Origin: Thalassococcus sp. S3
Lineage (GTDB): Bacteria; Pseudomonadota; Alphaproteobacteria; Rhodobacterales; Rhodobacteraceae
Assembly: GCF_004216475.1 (NCBI RefSeq)
Contig: NZ_CP022303.1
Location: forward strand, 2,046,001 to 2,110,000
DNA length: 64,000 bases
Reading direction: 5' to 3'
In this document: in pieces, positions 18,421-28,978 of the stretch
How the letters are laid out: each line of letters starts with the position of its first letter
How positions within the stretch are numbered: the stretch's first letter is position 1
Translations under genes and position numbers: made by a program
Notes under the pieces: model-generated
Database searches by the model: none
The model's input: the letters and a program-made list of their open reading frames with translations, nothing else
Told to the model about the DNA's origin: nothing

Positions 18421-19550
18421 GCGGCGGCCTCCTGCCTTCCGGTGGGCCAGGGGATCCGCAGCGGGCGACCCGCGATGCGCAAAAAGAGAATTGCAATCAG
18501 AATGCCCGCGAGCGACGGGATATAGATCAGCGGCCAGAACCGGGGATCTTCTAGAACCGGCTCCGACACCAGGCCGCGGCCGATTTCCATGAAAATCAGC
18601 AAGACAAAGGCAATCACGATCTGACGCCATACGCCGAAGCGGGAGAACCCGCCTACCATCAGGGTCGAAAACCCGATCAGAGCCACAGAGATACAGATCA
18701 GCGCGCGGGCAAACCGCAAATGCAGTTCCTCGGCCAGCGGGCCCTGCGCGTAGCCGTCACTTTCTTCGATCCCGGCTGGATCGGTCATCAGTTCCCATGT
18801 CGGCAGGGCCCTGATGTTGCGGCGCACGGCTGCGGGATCTTCGATCAATGCACTGATATCGTATGAAAAGTCCGCAAAGTTTGTGGTGGAAAGGCGGTTT
18901 GCTTCCTCTGACAGACGCTGGGCAAGCCCATCGACCATGATCAGCTTCGATTGCTCGGCATCGCGCACAAGAAAGGCGCGGGATGCCGTGTAGGTCACCG
19001 TCTCACCCTCGACCCGGCGGTCTGACAGGTAGACATCGTTCAACGTGCCGTCCGGATCAATGGACCGGATATAGAAAGTGACGTTAGGCGCCGGATGCAG
19101 AAACGTGCCTTCGGTTAGCAAACGGGCGGTGATGTTTTGCGAGATTTCGGCTTCCCGCACCTCAAGCTGATTGATCGACGCGGGCAGCAGAATGTGGGTC
19201 AGCACGCTCATCATCAGCGCCGTGACCAGCCCAAAGGCCAGAAAAGGACGCGCCAGCCGCGACGGGCCCGAGCCTGTGGCCTGCATGACCACAAGCTCGC
19301 TTTCCCCGTTCAGCCGGTTGGTCACGTAGACGGCAGCCGCAAAGGCCGCCATGGGCACCACCATGCGGATCAGATTGGGAAGACCCAGCGCTGTAAATTC
19401 CAGAAACACCATGGCCGACTGACCATCGGCAATCAGCCTGTCAAACAGCACAACAGCGCGGTTGATCCAGAAGACAGCGACCAGAATCAGCGCGAAGAAG
19501 CCGAACAGAAGAAGAAGTTGCGACAGCACATATCTGTCGTATCTGGACAA
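18417..19550 (-). CDS. lptF: LPS export ABC transporter permease LptF
   Basis: 377 residues, partner permease of LptG. The opening YDRYVLSQLLLLFGFFALILV and the LIRMVVPMAAFAAAVYVTNRL region are typical, with six predicted membrane helices flanking a periplasmic domain. The start is TTG at 19550, supported by a strong GGGGGAAG ribosome-binding site 7 bp upstream. It heads the six-gene minus-strand operon and is divergent from pepA across about 135 bp that must contain both promoters. Confidence 0.95.
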   Translation of the reverse strand: MSRYDRYVLSQLLLLFGFFALILVAVFWINRAVVLFDRLIADGQSAMVFLEFTALGLPNLIRMVVPMAAFAAAVYVTNRLNGESELVVMQATGSGPSRLARPFLAFGLVTALMMSVLTHILLPASINQLEVREAEISQNITARLLTEGTFLHPAPNVTFYIRSIDPDGTLNDVYLSDRRVEGETVTYTASRAFLVRDAEQSKLIMVDGLAQRLSEEANRLSTTNFADFSYDISALIEDPAAVRRNIRALPTWELMTDPAGIEESDGYAQGPLAEELHLRFARALICISVALIGFSTLMVGGFSRFGVWRQIVIAFVLLIFMEIGRGLVSEPVLEDPRFWPLIYIPSLAGILIAILFLRIAGRPLRIPWPTGRQEAAA

Positions 19551-19686
19551 TGCGGTCTTCCCCCCGGAACTCGGCCTGCCTCGTTGCAGGCGACGTTACT
19601 GCAATTCAGAGGCGGGGAAAACTGATATCTGGCAAAGTAGGGGCGGACAGGCTAGGTCTTGATGAGAACCCACCATGGAGCGGACG

Positions 19687-21167
<1,481 letters not shown>

Positions 21168-21168
<1 letters not shown>

Positions 21169-21632
21169 TGGGCGCCGCCTATTTCTATCATCTGACGCGC
21201 AATCCGCTGGAGCTCACCCTGCCGATCCTTCTTGGAAAGGCGCGGGGTGCGGGGTGGCGGATTGCCGTGCGCGGACGGGATACCGAGCGGATGGCCTGGC
21301 TGGACGAACGGCTCTGGCTGGGATCCGACGAAAGCTTTCTTGCACACGGGCTTGCCGGTGGTCCGCACGACGCGCATCAGCCGATCCTGCTGACCACCGA
21401 ACGCGATGCCGCGAACGCCCCGCAATGCCTGATGGCAATGGATGGGGCCGAGGTTGCACCCGATGAGGTGGCCGCGTTGGAACGTGTCTGCGTGCTCTTT
21501 GACGGCAATGACGAGAGCGCGGTGCAACATGCACGGGGGCAGTGGAAGGCGCTCACCGATGGGGGGTGTTCAGCGCAATACTGGTCCGAAGCCTCCGGCC
21601 GCTGGGAAAAGAAGGCCGAAAGCGGCGGCTAG
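21168..21632 (+). CDS. holC: DNA polymerase III subunit chi
   Basis: 154 residues. HolC links SSB to the clamp loader in the replisome. The opening AAYFYHLTRNPLE and the internal R-x-x-x-ERMAWLDERLW segment with FLAHGL are typical of the family; the C-terminal half ends with an amphipathic region. Starts at the ATG of the TGATG junction with the pepA stop. Convergent with the aspartic protease gene, overlapping by 4 bp. Confidence 0.92.
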
Positions 21633-22219
21633 CGCTGTAGCACCAGTTCTCCTCCGGAAATCTCGATCCGGTCCCAACGCTGCAGATAGGCCATGCCGAG
21701 GAGCGACTCGCTCATCTCTCCCTCGTTCACCCAGGCATTGATGCCGCGATCTACAACCGCGCCAAGCGCGACTTCATCCAGCCGGACCGGTGCGGTACGG
21801 ACCGTTCCGTTGGCCGTCATGGCCCGTCCGATATAATTCAGATCGTCCAGCGAGATCCCCGCGCGGGCAGCGTCGCGCTGGGTGAGGACGATGTCGGTCG
21901 CGCCGGTATCGACAACAAACCTGACCGGCTCTCCGTTGACATCGAGTGTGAGATAATAGTGGCCGTCCGGTGAACGGGGAACCTCAACCCGGCCTTGATC
22001 GGAAAAGACCGATTGGGTGGGGCGGACCGTTTGCCGGATATCGTCCCAAAGGCCGATTGCGGCAATCACACCGACAAAGATAAGAAACCACGCGGCCATA
22101 TGCTGCACGGTTTTGCCCAGCGAATTGCGATTGGCGGTGAAATACCAAAACGCAAGCGCGCAGCCCAGAAGAAGCAGATAGGTAAGATGTGCGTAATCGA
22201 CGTTGGCCATGTCGGGCAT
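21629..22219 (-). CDS. Retropepsin-like aspartic protease, membrane-anchored (TIGR02281 type)
   Basis: 196 residues. Two N-terminal membrane helices (about 8-25 and 40-58) precede a domain with FVVDTGATDIVLT, the D-T-G-A active site of clan AA retropepsin-like proteases, and a later hydrophobic SLLGMAYLQRW element typical of the second half of the monomer. It probably dimerises at the membrane. Possible starts are 22219 and 22210; no ribosome-binding site separates them. Function in roseobacters is unknown. Confidence 0.88.
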   Translation of the reverse strand: MPDMANVDYAHLTYLLLLGCALAFWYFTANRNSLGKTVQHMAAWFLIFVGVIAAIGLWDDIRQTVRPTQSVFSDQGRVEVPRSPDGHYYLTLDVNGEPVRFVVDTGATDIVLTQRDAARAGISLDDLNYIGRAMTANGTVRTAPVRLDEVALGAVVDRGINAWVNEGEMSESLLGMAYLQRWDRIEISGGELVLQR

Positions 22220-22239
22220 ATAACACCGACATCACCCGA

Positions 22240-24087
22240 TTACAGCGCTTCTGCCTCTTCCAGTTTCTCAAGCGCGGACATCCAGAGCGCCTCCGCCCGG
22301 TCAAGGCCGTCCATCACTTCCGCGTATTTGCGCTGCCAGACTTCGATTTCGCCCTGTTTTCCCTCTTCGTAGAGATCGGGATCTGCAAGCTTAGCCGCCA
22401 GCTTGTCGCGCATCTCGTTCAGCTTTTCGACCCTGGCTTCGCTTTTGCGCACCTCTGATTTGAGCGCAAGCATCGCCTCGCGTCCGGGCCGTTTGGGTTT
22501 TGGCGCCTGTTTGGCCTTGGCGGGGGCGTCCCGCGCCAGCAAGAGCTTGCGGTAGGCGTCAAGATCGTCGTCGAAGGGTTTGACCGTGCCGCCGGACACA
22601 AGCCAAAGCCGGTCGGCCACAAGGCTAAGCAGGTGCATGTCGTGACTGACCAGGATGACAGCACCCGAATAGGCGGTGAGCGCCTCGACCAAAGCCTCCC
22701 GGCTTTCGATGTCGAGGTGGTTGGTGGGCTCGTCAAGGATCAGCATGTGAGGCGCGTCGATTGTGGCCAGCAAAAGCGAAAGACGCGCCTTCTGCCCGCC
22801 CGAAAGCTGCTCCACGATGGTGTCGGCCTGATCTGCGGTCAGCCCGAAGCCTGAAAGCCGCGCGCGCAGCTTGGCCGGTGTTTCGCCGGGTCGAAGGCGG
22901 CGCAGGTGGTCGAGCGGGGTTTCGTCCACGTAAAGCTCATCGACCTGATGCTGCGCGAAATAGCCGATGCGCAGCTTGGCGGCCTTCACCATCTTGCCCG
23001 CCTGCTTGTCCAGCCGGTCCGACAGCAGCTTCGAGAGGGTCGATTTGCCCTGACCGTTCTTGCCCAAAAGCGCGATGCGGTCGTCCTGGTCGATGCGCAG
23101 GTTGAGTTTCGACAGCACCGTCGTCTCTCCGTACCCGACCGCGCCGCCTTCGATGTTGACGATAGGCGGGCTCAGTTCCTCGGGTTCCGGAAAGGCAAAG
23201 GCGCGTAATGCTGCCTCCTGCGGAGAGGTGATGGGCTGCATCCGCGCGAGCGCCTTGATCCGGGACTGCGCCTGCCGGGCCTTGTCGGCCTTGTAGCGGA
23301 AGCGGTCGACATAGGATTGCAGATGCGCGCGCCGGGCCTCCTGCTTTTTGGCCATCGCCTCGGCAAGGGCCAGCTTTTCGGCGCGCTGACGGGCGAATTG
23401 ATCGTAAGGTCCCTGATAGAAGGTCAACTTACGGTCTTCGAGATGCAGGATCGCGCCGACCGCGCGGTTCAGAAGGCCCCGGTCATGGCTGATGATGATC
23501 ACCGTATGGGGGTAGCGGGCCAGATAGGTCTCCAGCCAGATCGCGCCTTCGAGGTCGAGATAGTTGGTCGGTTCGTCCAGAAGCAGCAGGTCGGGCTGGG
23601 CAAAGAGAACCGCCGCCAAGGCCACCCGCATGCGCCAGCCGCCAGAGAAATCGGCGCACGGCATGGCATGTTCGTGATCGTCAAAGCCAAGCCCTTTGAG
23701 AATGCTCGCCGCCCGCGCTTCGGCGGACCAGGCGTCGATATCGCTCAGCCGGGTCTGGATCTCGGCGATGCGTGTGGCATCCTCTGCGGTGCCCGCCTCT
23801 TCCAGCAGCGCCGCGCGCTCGGTATCGGCGGCCAAAACGGTGTCGAGCAATGATGTCTGCGAGGCCGGTACCTCTTGGGCCACGCCGCCGATCCGGGCGC
23901 GCTGGGGCAGGGTGATGTTGCCCGATTCCAGCGCAAGCTCCCCGCGGATCAGCCGAAAGAGCGTGGTTTTGCCGGTTCCGTTCCGGCCCACAAGTCCCAC
24001 CTTGTGCCCCTCGGGGATCGTCGCACTGGCGCCGTCGAACAGGGGCCGTCCGGCCACCGCGTAAGAGATATCCTCGATCCGCAACAT
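22240..24087 (-). CDS. ABC-F family ATP-binding protein
   Basis: 615 residues, two ABC domains without membrane segments. First nucleotide site: GLVGRNGTGKTT with DEPTNYLD; second: ALLGKNGQGKST, LSGGQKAR and DEPTNHLD. The linker between them is Lys/Arg-rich. A C-terminal helical stretch (about 530-610) rich in Lys and Glu resembles the Uup/YheS coiled coil. ABC-F proteins act on ribosomes to rescue stalled translation rather than in transport. The start at 24087 has GGTGAGG upstream. Divergent from ndk. Confidence 0.92.
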   Translation of the reverse strand: MLRIEDISYAVAGRPLFDGASATIPEGHKVGLVGRNGTGKTTLFRLIRGELALESGNITLPQRARIGGVAQEVPASQTSLLDTVLAADTERAALLEEAGTAEDATRIAEIQTRLSDIDAWSAEARAASILKGLGFDDHEHAMPCADFSGGWRMRVALAAVLFAQPDLLLLDEPTNYLDLEGAIWLETYLARYPHTVIIISHDRGLLNRAVGAILHLEDRKLTFYQGPYDQFARQRAEKLALAEAMAKKQEARRAHLQSYVDRFRYKADKARQAQSRIKALARMQPITSPQEAALRAFAFPEPEELSPPIVNIEGGAVGYGETTVLSKLNLRIDQDDRIALLGKNGQGKSTLSKLLSDRLDKQAGKMVKAAKLRIGYFAQHQVDELYVDETPLDHLRRLRPGETPAKLRARLSGFGLTADQADTIVEQLSGGQKARLSLLLATIDAPHMLILDEPTNHLDIESREALVEALTAYSGAVILVSHDMHLLSLVADRLWLVSGGTVKPFDDDLDAYRKLLLARDAPAKAKQAPKPKRPGREAMLALKSEVRKSEARVEKLNEMRDKLAAKLADPDLYEEGKQGEIEVWQRKYAEVMDGLDRAEALWMSALEKLEEAEAL

Positions 24088-24226
24088 GCGCCTCACCTAG
24101 CAGAGCGGCGCCAGCCCGGAAAGAGGGGGCGAATGGGCTTTTCAAAGACCGGGCTGCATGCTAGGCGGCGCGCAGAAATTGACGGTCGGGGCAGGGCGCC
24201 AAGGCCGGGAGTTAAGGAGCACTCAC

Positions 24227-24649
24227 ATGGCCTTGGAACGCACGTTTTCCATCATCAAACCCGACGCCACCCGCCGTAATCTGACCGGCAAGATCAACGC
24301 CAAATTCGAAGAAGCGGGTCTGCGCATCGTGGCGCAGAAGCGCATTCACATGACCAAGGCGCAGGCCGGTGTGTTCTACGAGGTGCACAAAGAGCGCCCG
24401 TTCTACGACGAACTGTGCGAATTCATGTCCTCGGCCCCGGTCGTGGTGCAGGTTCTGGAAGGCGAGAACGCCATCACAAAGAACCGCGAGATCATGGGCG
24501 CCACCAACCCGGCCGACGCCGCACCCGGCACCATCCGTGCGGAGTTCGCCGAAAGCGTGGGTGAGAATTCGGTCCATGGTTCGGACGCGCCCGAAACGGC
24601 GGCTGTTGAGATTGCCTATTTCTTCTCCGGCCTCGAACTGGTCGGCTAA
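24227..24649 (+). CDS. ndk: Nucleoside diphosphate kinase
   Basis: 140 residues. Transfers the gamma phosphate between NTPs and NDPs through a phospho-His. The catalytic His is H117 in NSVHGSD; the opening [11 protein letters not shown] is diagnostic. The start is set by an AAGGAG ribosome-binding site 7 bp upstream. Followed by a strong intrinsic terminator, so it is probably monocistronic. Confidence 0.98.
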   Translation: MALERTFSIIKPDATRRNLTGKINAKFEEAGLRIVAQKRIHMTKAQAGVFYEVHKERPFYDELCEFMSSAPVVVQVLEGENAITKNREIMGATNPADAAPGTIRAEFAESVGENSVHGSDAPETAAVEIAYFFSGLELVG

Positions 24650-24669
24650 GCGCGGTTTCGTGTAAGTCT

Positions 24670-24711
24670 GAAACCCGTCCGCAGCATGGTGCTTCGGGCG
24701 GGTTTCTTTTT
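24670..24711 (+). terminator. Rho-independent terminator of ndk
   Basis: A 12 bp stem with one mismatch (GAAACCCGTCCG with CGGGCGGGTTTC) encloses a short loop and runs straight into CTTTTT. It sits 20 bp after the ndk stop and ends 13 bp before the start of the Nudix gene, so it insulates the two. Confidence 0.88.
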
Positions 24712-24724
24712 GGGTGGGGGCAGC

Positions 24725-25276
24725 ATGAAGACCTGGAAAATCCTCTCGGAAGAGGAGGTATTTGCCGCGCATCCCTTTTTGCGGGTTGTCAAACAAGCGG
24801 TCTCATTGCCGGACGGTCGGGTGATCGACGACTTTTATCAGGTGAAATTGCGGACATATGCCATCGTCGTTCCGGTCACGCCTGAGGGTGAGGTTGTGAC
24901 GATCGATCAGTATAAACACGGGCCCGGACGGGTGGGGATCAGTTTTCCGGCAGGCTTTGTCGAAGCGGGTGAAGAACCGGCCAAAGGCGCCGCGCGGGAG
25001 TTGCTTGAGGAAACCGGCTTTGATTTCGAGAATTTGATCCCGCTTGGCACCTATGTCGACAACGGGAACCAGCGGGGCTGTGAAGGTCACCAGTTTCTCG
25101 CCACCGGCTGCCGTTGGGTGCAGGATGCGCAGTCGGGTGATCTGGAACAGATGGAGGTGCGCTTGCGCCACCCTGAAGACCTGGATCGCGCGATGGCCGA
25201 AGGGCGGCTTGGTGTGATGCACGATGTGGCTGCATGGGGCATGGTGCGCACGCTCCATCGTGATGTGTTTGGCTAG
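24725..25276 (+). CDS. NUDIX hydrolase
   Basis: 183 residues. The full Nudix box is visible: G-x5-E-x7-REL-x-EE-x-G, beginning GFVEAGEE and containing ARELLEETG. The arrangement resembles ADP-ribose pyrophosphatase-type enzymes (GTYVDNGN and EGHQFLA after the box). Start at ATG 24725 rather than 24686, which lies inside the ndk terminator. Convergent with the DUF4112 gene with 4 bp overlap. Substrate not determined. Confidence 0.87.
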   Translation: MKTWKILSEEEVFAAHPFLRVVKQAVSLPDGRVIDDFYQVKLRTYAIVVPVTPEGEVVTIDQYKHGPGRVGISFPAGFVEAGEEPAKGAARELLEETGFDFENLIPLGTYVDNGNQRGCEGHQFLATGCRWVQDAQSGDLEQMEVRLRHPEDLDRAMAEGRLGVMHDVAAWGMVRTLHRDVFG

Positions 25277-25644
25277 GCTGCCAAAGCTCTCTGTGCGTGT
25301 GCGCGACGCTCAAGATGGCGGCGCAGCAGCGCGACGTTGCGCGTATTCGCCTTCCATCCGATGTCGAAAAGATCGCCGATAAGCGGAATTGACCCAATCA
25401 GCGTGTCAATGGCCACATTGCCGGCCATACGTGCCAGAAGGGTATTGCTGGCGCCCATGCGCTTGCCTTCGATCAGGACATAGCCCGCGGGACCTAAGGC
25501 CAGGGCGTCGCCGATGCCCGGAACCAACCCCAGAAGAGAGTCCCAGCCGATCCGGATGCCGATAAGCGGCACCCGGAACGCTTGGTCCATTCCATGCGCC
25601 AGACGCTCAAGCCGCGCCAGACGCTGGGCGTGCGTGTCACGCAT
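25273..25644 (-). CDS. DUF4112 family membrane protein
   Basis: 123 residues. The core LIGIRIGWDSLLGLVPGIGDA followed by a helix-G-helix repeat and SIPLIGDLFDIGWKANTRN is the DUF4112 signature. It has a duplicated G-x-x-P-x-x-G-D motif, each at the end of a hydrophobic stretch, so it is probably an integral membrane protein. The start at 25644 overlaps the Pmp3-like gene by 8 bp, so the two are co-expressed. Function unknown. Confidence 0.82.
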   Translation of the reverse strand: MRDTHAQRLARLERLAHGMDQAFRVPLIGIRIGWDSLLGLVPGIGDALALGPAGYVLIEGKRMGASNTLLARMAGNVAIDTLIGSIPLIGDLFDIGWKANTRNVALLRRHLERRAHAQRALAA

Positions 25645-25807
25645 AAGACGGGCGGCGGGCAATGATATAGACCGCGTGAACGATACCCGGCAGATAACCA
25701 AGCAACGTCAGCAGAATATTGATCCAGAAGTGCTTGCCCAAGCCTTCCTGCAGAAAGACGCCAAGCGGGGGCAGAAGAATGGCAATCAGAATGCGTACCA
25801 GGTCCAT
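25637..25807 (-). CDS. Pmp3/YqaE family small membrane proteolipid
   Basis: 56 residues. Two hydrophobic helices in the pattern of Pmp3/YqaE (LIAILLPPLGVFLQ and ILLTLLGYLPGIVHAVYII). Members affect membrane potential and are often stress-induced. The start at 25807 follows AGGAGAC (the AGGAG core), and an in-frame extension to 26011 has no family resemblance. Translationally linked with the DUF4112 gene by an 8 bp overlap. Confidence 0.87.
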   Translation of the reverse strand: MDLVRILIAILLPPLGVFLQEGLGKHFWINILLTLLGYLPGIVHAVYIIARRPSYA

Positions 25808-25878
25808 GACAGGTCTCCTTTTGATGCGATTGCAAACAAAACACGGCGAACCTGGCTTAAGTTCCCGGGCGCTTCGCC

Positions 25879-26214
25879 CTACCGGACCTGCGGCGACCCG
25901 ATGCCCATGATATCCATCATCTTCTCGAACTCCGAACGGTCGGGGTCGTGGGAGCGCGCCTTGATCGCGTCGAAGCGTTTGCGCAGCGCGGCTTTCTCCG
26001 CGCCCTTGCAATCGTTCCAGGGACGGCCCTGAAGGGCCATGACCAACACGTAATAGCCGATGAAATGCGGCTTCATACCTGTCTCGAGCATCCTGGCATA
26101 GGCCGCATCTGCCCCAAGATCGCGTAACTCTTCGGCCGAGTGAATGCCGGCTTTCGCGCAGCTTTCCTCGTAGGCGGGTCCAAGGTTGCGGATGGATGAG
26201 ACAGGCGTGGACAT
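25879..26214 (-). CDS. TfoX C-terminal domain protein
   Basis: 111 residues consisting of only the TfoX/Sxy C-terminal helical domain (SSIRNLGPAYEESCAKAGI and ELRDLGADAAYARM), the helix-hairpin-helix-like half of competence regulators. The N-terminal TfoX domain is absent. It therefore is unlikely to be a full competence regulator; role unknown. ATG 26214 was preferred over the GTG at 26223. Lies 58 bp downstream of the ECF sigma gene on the same strand. Confidence 0.8.
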   Translation of the reverse strand: MSTPVSSIRNLGPAYEESCAKAGIHSAEELRDLGADAAYARMLETGMKPHFIGYYVLVMALQGRPWNDCKGAEKAALRKRFDAIKARSHDPDRSEFEKMMDIMGIGSPQVR

Positions 26215-26272
26215 GGGCGCCACTCTAGACGCCTGCGAGGGGTTTGTCAGGACAGGGTGTTCCCCCCTGCGC

Positions 26273-26800
26273 CTATGCGCCCAGACTTTCTTCGTAAAGC
26301 GTGGTGACCGAGCATTTCTTGCTCAGGCCCATTTCGGCCCGCAGGCTTGCCCGCGCGCGCGCCAGCCGTGACATGACGGTGCCCACCGGATTTCCGGTGA
26401 TATCTGCAAGCCGGGCCGGGCTCGTCTCACCCTCCTCGACCAGATGCAAGAGCTTGGCTTGCGCGGGTGGCAGGCGGTCGATCGCGGCGCTGAGCTCCGC
26501 ATAGGCGATCAGGCGGGGGGCGTCCGGCGGGGCGGCGGCCGTATCCTCTTCGAGCGCGTCAAAGCTGCGTTGCCCCCGCCAGGCGGATCTCGCAAGGTTG
26601 CGCAGGGTGGTCATCGCATAGGCTTCGGGATCTTCGATCTGCGCACCGGCAAGGTGATGTTGCCAAAGGCGCAACGCGGCCTCCTGAGCAAGGTCGGCAG
26701 CGTCCTCGGGACGGGCGCTCAGCGTGCGGGCCCGTCGCGTCAGGGCCGGCAACAGCCGCGCAAGGTGTTCGGGCAGAGAGTGCAAGTCAGGGTTCGGCAT
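26273..26800 (-). CDS. ECF-type RNA polymerase sigma factor
   Basis: 175 residues. Region 2 is visible as ARPEDAADLAQEAALRLWQ and YAMTTLRNLARSAWR; region 4 as LPPAQAKLLHLVEEGETSPARLADITGNPVGTVMSRLARAR, a helix-turn-helix that reads the -35 element. Start at ATG 26800 with GGAGG 7 bp upstream. No anti-sigma gene is adjacent; the next gene is a TfoX-C protein and the divergent neighbour encodes a periplasmic EF-hand protein. Its signal is therefore not evident. Confidence 0.9.
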   Translation of the reverse strand: MPNPDLHSLPEHLARLLPALTRRARTLSARPEDAADLAQEAALRLWQHHLAGAQIEDPEAYAMTTLRNLARSAWRGQRSFDALEEDTAAAPPDAPRLIAYAELSAAIDRLPPAQAKLLHLVEEGETSPARLADITGNPVGTVMSRLARARASLRAEMGLSKKCSVTTLYEESLGA

Positions 26801-27018
26801 TGGCTAACCTCCGTTTCCTAAACTCTGTTCCTTTAAGCTTGGCGGTGCGTGCGGGTTTGAAAAGCCCGGGATTTTCCGCCGATCCTGCCAAAAGGCCCTT
26901 TTTGGGCGACCCGCCGCGCAGGCGCTTTGCAGGGATGAGCGGTGTTTGGCACGTCACGACGGCGGTGTCGCCGTCGCCGGACGCAAAGCGGTTTCGAAGC
27001 GTCTTCTCTCATGAAGGC

Positions 27019-27034
27019 GCGAAGACGTCTTCGC
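27019..27034. promoter_or_regulatory. 16 bp perfect palindrome upstream of the EF-hand gene
   Basis: GCGAAGACGTCTTCGC reads identically on both strands and ends 19 bp before the EF-hand ATG. A related half, AAGCGTCTTC, lies about 20 bp upstream of it. It may bind a dimeric regulator or form a 5' UTR hairpin. No regulator is assigned. Confidence 0.45.
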
Positions 27035-27053
27035 TATCACTTGGAGAGAAGAC

Positions 27054-27305
27054 ATGAAAACGACCGTACTGACCCTGGTTACCACTCTCGGGTTGGCTCT
27101 GCCTGTCGCATCGATGGGCCAGACCTCGACCGAAGTGGATGCAAACGGCGATGGCGTTCTGACAATTGATGAGGTCCAGGCAGTCTATCCCGAAATCACC
27201 GCAGACGCATTCACGGCAATGGACGTGAATGCCGATGGCGCCCTCGACAATGACGAAGTCCTTGCCGCACAGGAAGCGGGCATGATGCCCCCGACCGAGG
27301 GCTAA
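27054..27305 (+). CDS. Exported EF-hand calcium-binding protein
   Basis: 83 residues. A signal peptide (TVLTLVTTLGLALPVAS) precedes two EF-hand loops, DANGDGVLTIDE and DVNADGALDNDE, each with the Asp/Asn-rich calcium ligand pattern and a Glu at loop position 12. The protein is expected in the periplasm. GGAGAG lies 6 bp before the ATG. It is divergent from the ECF sigma gene; similar EF-hand and sigma pairs are, as I recall, frequent in roseobacters. A strong terminator follows. Confidence 0.85.
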   Translation: MKTTVLTLVTTLGLALPVASMGQTSTEVDANGDGVLTIDEVQAVYPEITADAFTAMDVNADGALDNDEVLAAQEAGMMPPTEG

Positions 27306-27386
27306 GTTCATAAGAACACTCCCCTGAGCCCATCACACACCACGGGTTTCGCACACCTTTTCACCCGGAAGGCTCAGGTTCGGAGC

Positions 27387-27427
27387 GCGGCGTCCGGTAT
27401 TCCCCAGTACCGGACGCCGCTTTGTTT
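27387..27427 (+). terminator. Rho-independent terminator downstream of the EF-hand gene
   Basis: A perfect 13 bp stem (GCGGCGTCCGGTA with its complement) and an 8 nt loop are followed by TTTGTTT. It lies 80 bp after the EF-hand stop and only 10 bp before the convergent MttB-like gene end; there is no T-run on the minus side, so it serves the plus strand. Confidence 0.88.
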
Positions 27428-27436
27428 AGATCCTGC

Positions 27437-28978
27437 TTACGTAGACAAATGGATCGGAAACCGCGCGCGGATCGCTGCGTCGGTGGCTGGGTCGAACAGG
27501 GCAGCCGAAGGTGCGTTCAGTATCTCCTCCCGGCGTGCGATGGCCTTTGCAACAAGGTCCGGCTTGCCCTGTTCGTCCCACTCTTTCGGGGACGTGCGAT
27601 CCGCGAAGGCGGGATAGACATACTCCGTCTGCATCATCCCAAGGGTTTGTTCGGACCCAAGATAGTGACCGGGCCCGCCCATGCATGTCGCCTTGATCGT
27701 TTCGACCGAGACAGTGTCTTCGGTCACCTCGATCCCGCGCACGCAGCGCAGCGCCTGCCCAATGAGATCGTTGCCCAAGATCAGACTTTCGTGACAGAAC
27801 CCCAAAAGGGAGGCATGCATTCCCGCGGCCTCGTAGACCATGTTCAGCCCCGCCATACCGGCCATGACATTCGACATCGCCTGTTCCCAGCCGGCCTGCA
27901 TGTCGGGCAGTTTCGCATCCGCAATCCCTGCCGCGGCACCGCCCGGCAGATCGTAGAACCGATGCATCTGGGCACAGCCCGCCGTCAGCAGCGCCTGCTC
28001 GCCCGAGCCGCCGGACATCGCGCCCGTCCTCAGATCAGAGACAAAGGGCCAGGTGCCGAAAATCGCCGGATGACCGGGTTTTATAGCGTTCACGTAGACA
28101 AGCCCTGCTAGGCATTCGGCCACGGCCTGGACGATGGCACCGGCGATGGGGGCAGGGGCCGTCGCACCGGCCTGCCCGGCGCTCAGCAGGAGGACGGGCA
28201 TACCCCCTTCGATGCAGGCTTCCATCACTTCGCAACTTTCCGTCGCGAACTTCATCGGTGGCACGACGAAGCAATTGGTGTTCGACACGAAGGGTCGGGC
28301 CCGCCAGGAATTCTCTCCGCCGGCGATCAGATGCAGCAATTCCAGCGCGTCGGGCACAAAGGCGGGTTCCGTGAAAGACGTGCCGATATGCTTTGTCGTA
28401 CCTGCACAGCAGGCATAGACCGTGTTCAGGTCCATCTCGCGATTGTCGAGTACGTCGCGCGCCACCAATGGCCGTTGCAGAAAGTGGATATTGTCCAACC
28501 TGTCGGTAATGCGCGCCGCATCGTGCAGATCTTGCAACGTGCTGTCGCGATACGTCCGTGTTCGGACATCAACCAGGTGAACGGCGGCACCCGCCGTGCC
28601 GTAATGTACGCGCGCACCGGATAGGGTGAGGTCATGCGCCGGGTCCCGCCCGTGAAGCGTGACGGTGCGGTTCGCCTTGGCGATCGTATCTTCGATCAGG
28701 GCGCGCGGGAACCGAACGCGCCCGTCTGTGCCCAGGATGGCGCCCGCACCCGTGAGATACCGGATGCCGCTTTCGGGGGCGTCCGCAAGCCCGATCTCTT
28801 CCAGGGCGTCGAGGGCCGCGGTGTGGATCCGCTGCATGGCGGACTCTGTCAGCGGAGCGTAATGGCCGCCGCTCAATCCGGCGCGGATGGGCCGAAGATG
28901 GTCGGCGAGCGGTGCCGCCCGCGCAGCGCGCCGGGCCGCCCGTCCGCCACTGCGGGTGGGTGTGGTTGTCTCTGTCAT
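27437..28978 (-). CDS. Trimethylamine methyltransferase (MttB) superfamily protein, non-pyrrolysine
   Basis: 513 residues, MttB-family length. Conserved stretches include LEEIGLADAPESG near the N-terminus, TDRLDNIHFLQRP, EPAFVPDALELL and the C-terminal GMMQTEYVYPAF. MttB enzymes pass a methyl group from a quaternary or tertiary amine to a corrinoid protein; the archaeal members carry pyrrolysine through an in-frame amber codon. This frame has no in-frame stop, so it is a non-Pyl member. Known non-Pyl enzymes use glycine betaine, proline betaine or carnitine. No corrinoid-protein gene is adjacent. Start 28978 has AGGACAG upstream. Confidence 0.85.
   Translation of the reverse strand: MTETTTPTRSGGRAARRAARAAPLADHLRPIRAGLSGGHYAPLTESAMQRIHTAALDALEEIGLADAPESGIRYLTGAGAILGTDGRVRFPRALIEDTIAKANRTVTLHGRDPAHDLTLSGARVHYGTAGAAVHLVDVRTRTYRDSTLQDLHDAARITDRLDNIHFLQRPLVARDVLDNREMDLNTVYACCAGTTKHIGTSFTEPAFVPDALELLHLIAGGENSWRARPFVSNTNCFVVPPMKFATESCEVMEACIEGGMPVLLLSAGQAGATAPAPIAGAIVQAVAECLAGLVYVNAIKPGHPAIFGTWPFVSDLRTGAMSGGSGEQALLTAGCAQMHRFYDLPGGAAAGIADAKLPDMQAGWEQAMSNVMAGMAGLNMVYEAAGMHASLLGFCHESLILGNDLIGQALRCVRGIEVTEDTVSVETIKATCMGGPGHYLGSEQTLGMMQTEYVYPAFADRTSPKEWDEQGKPDLVAKAIARREEILNAPSAALFDPATDAAIRARFPIHLST

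Noticed and set aside
17324..18496. Upstream in-frame extension of lptD
   Set aside because: It runs through lptG in another frame, with no OstA-like content; the signal peptide sets the start near 17323.
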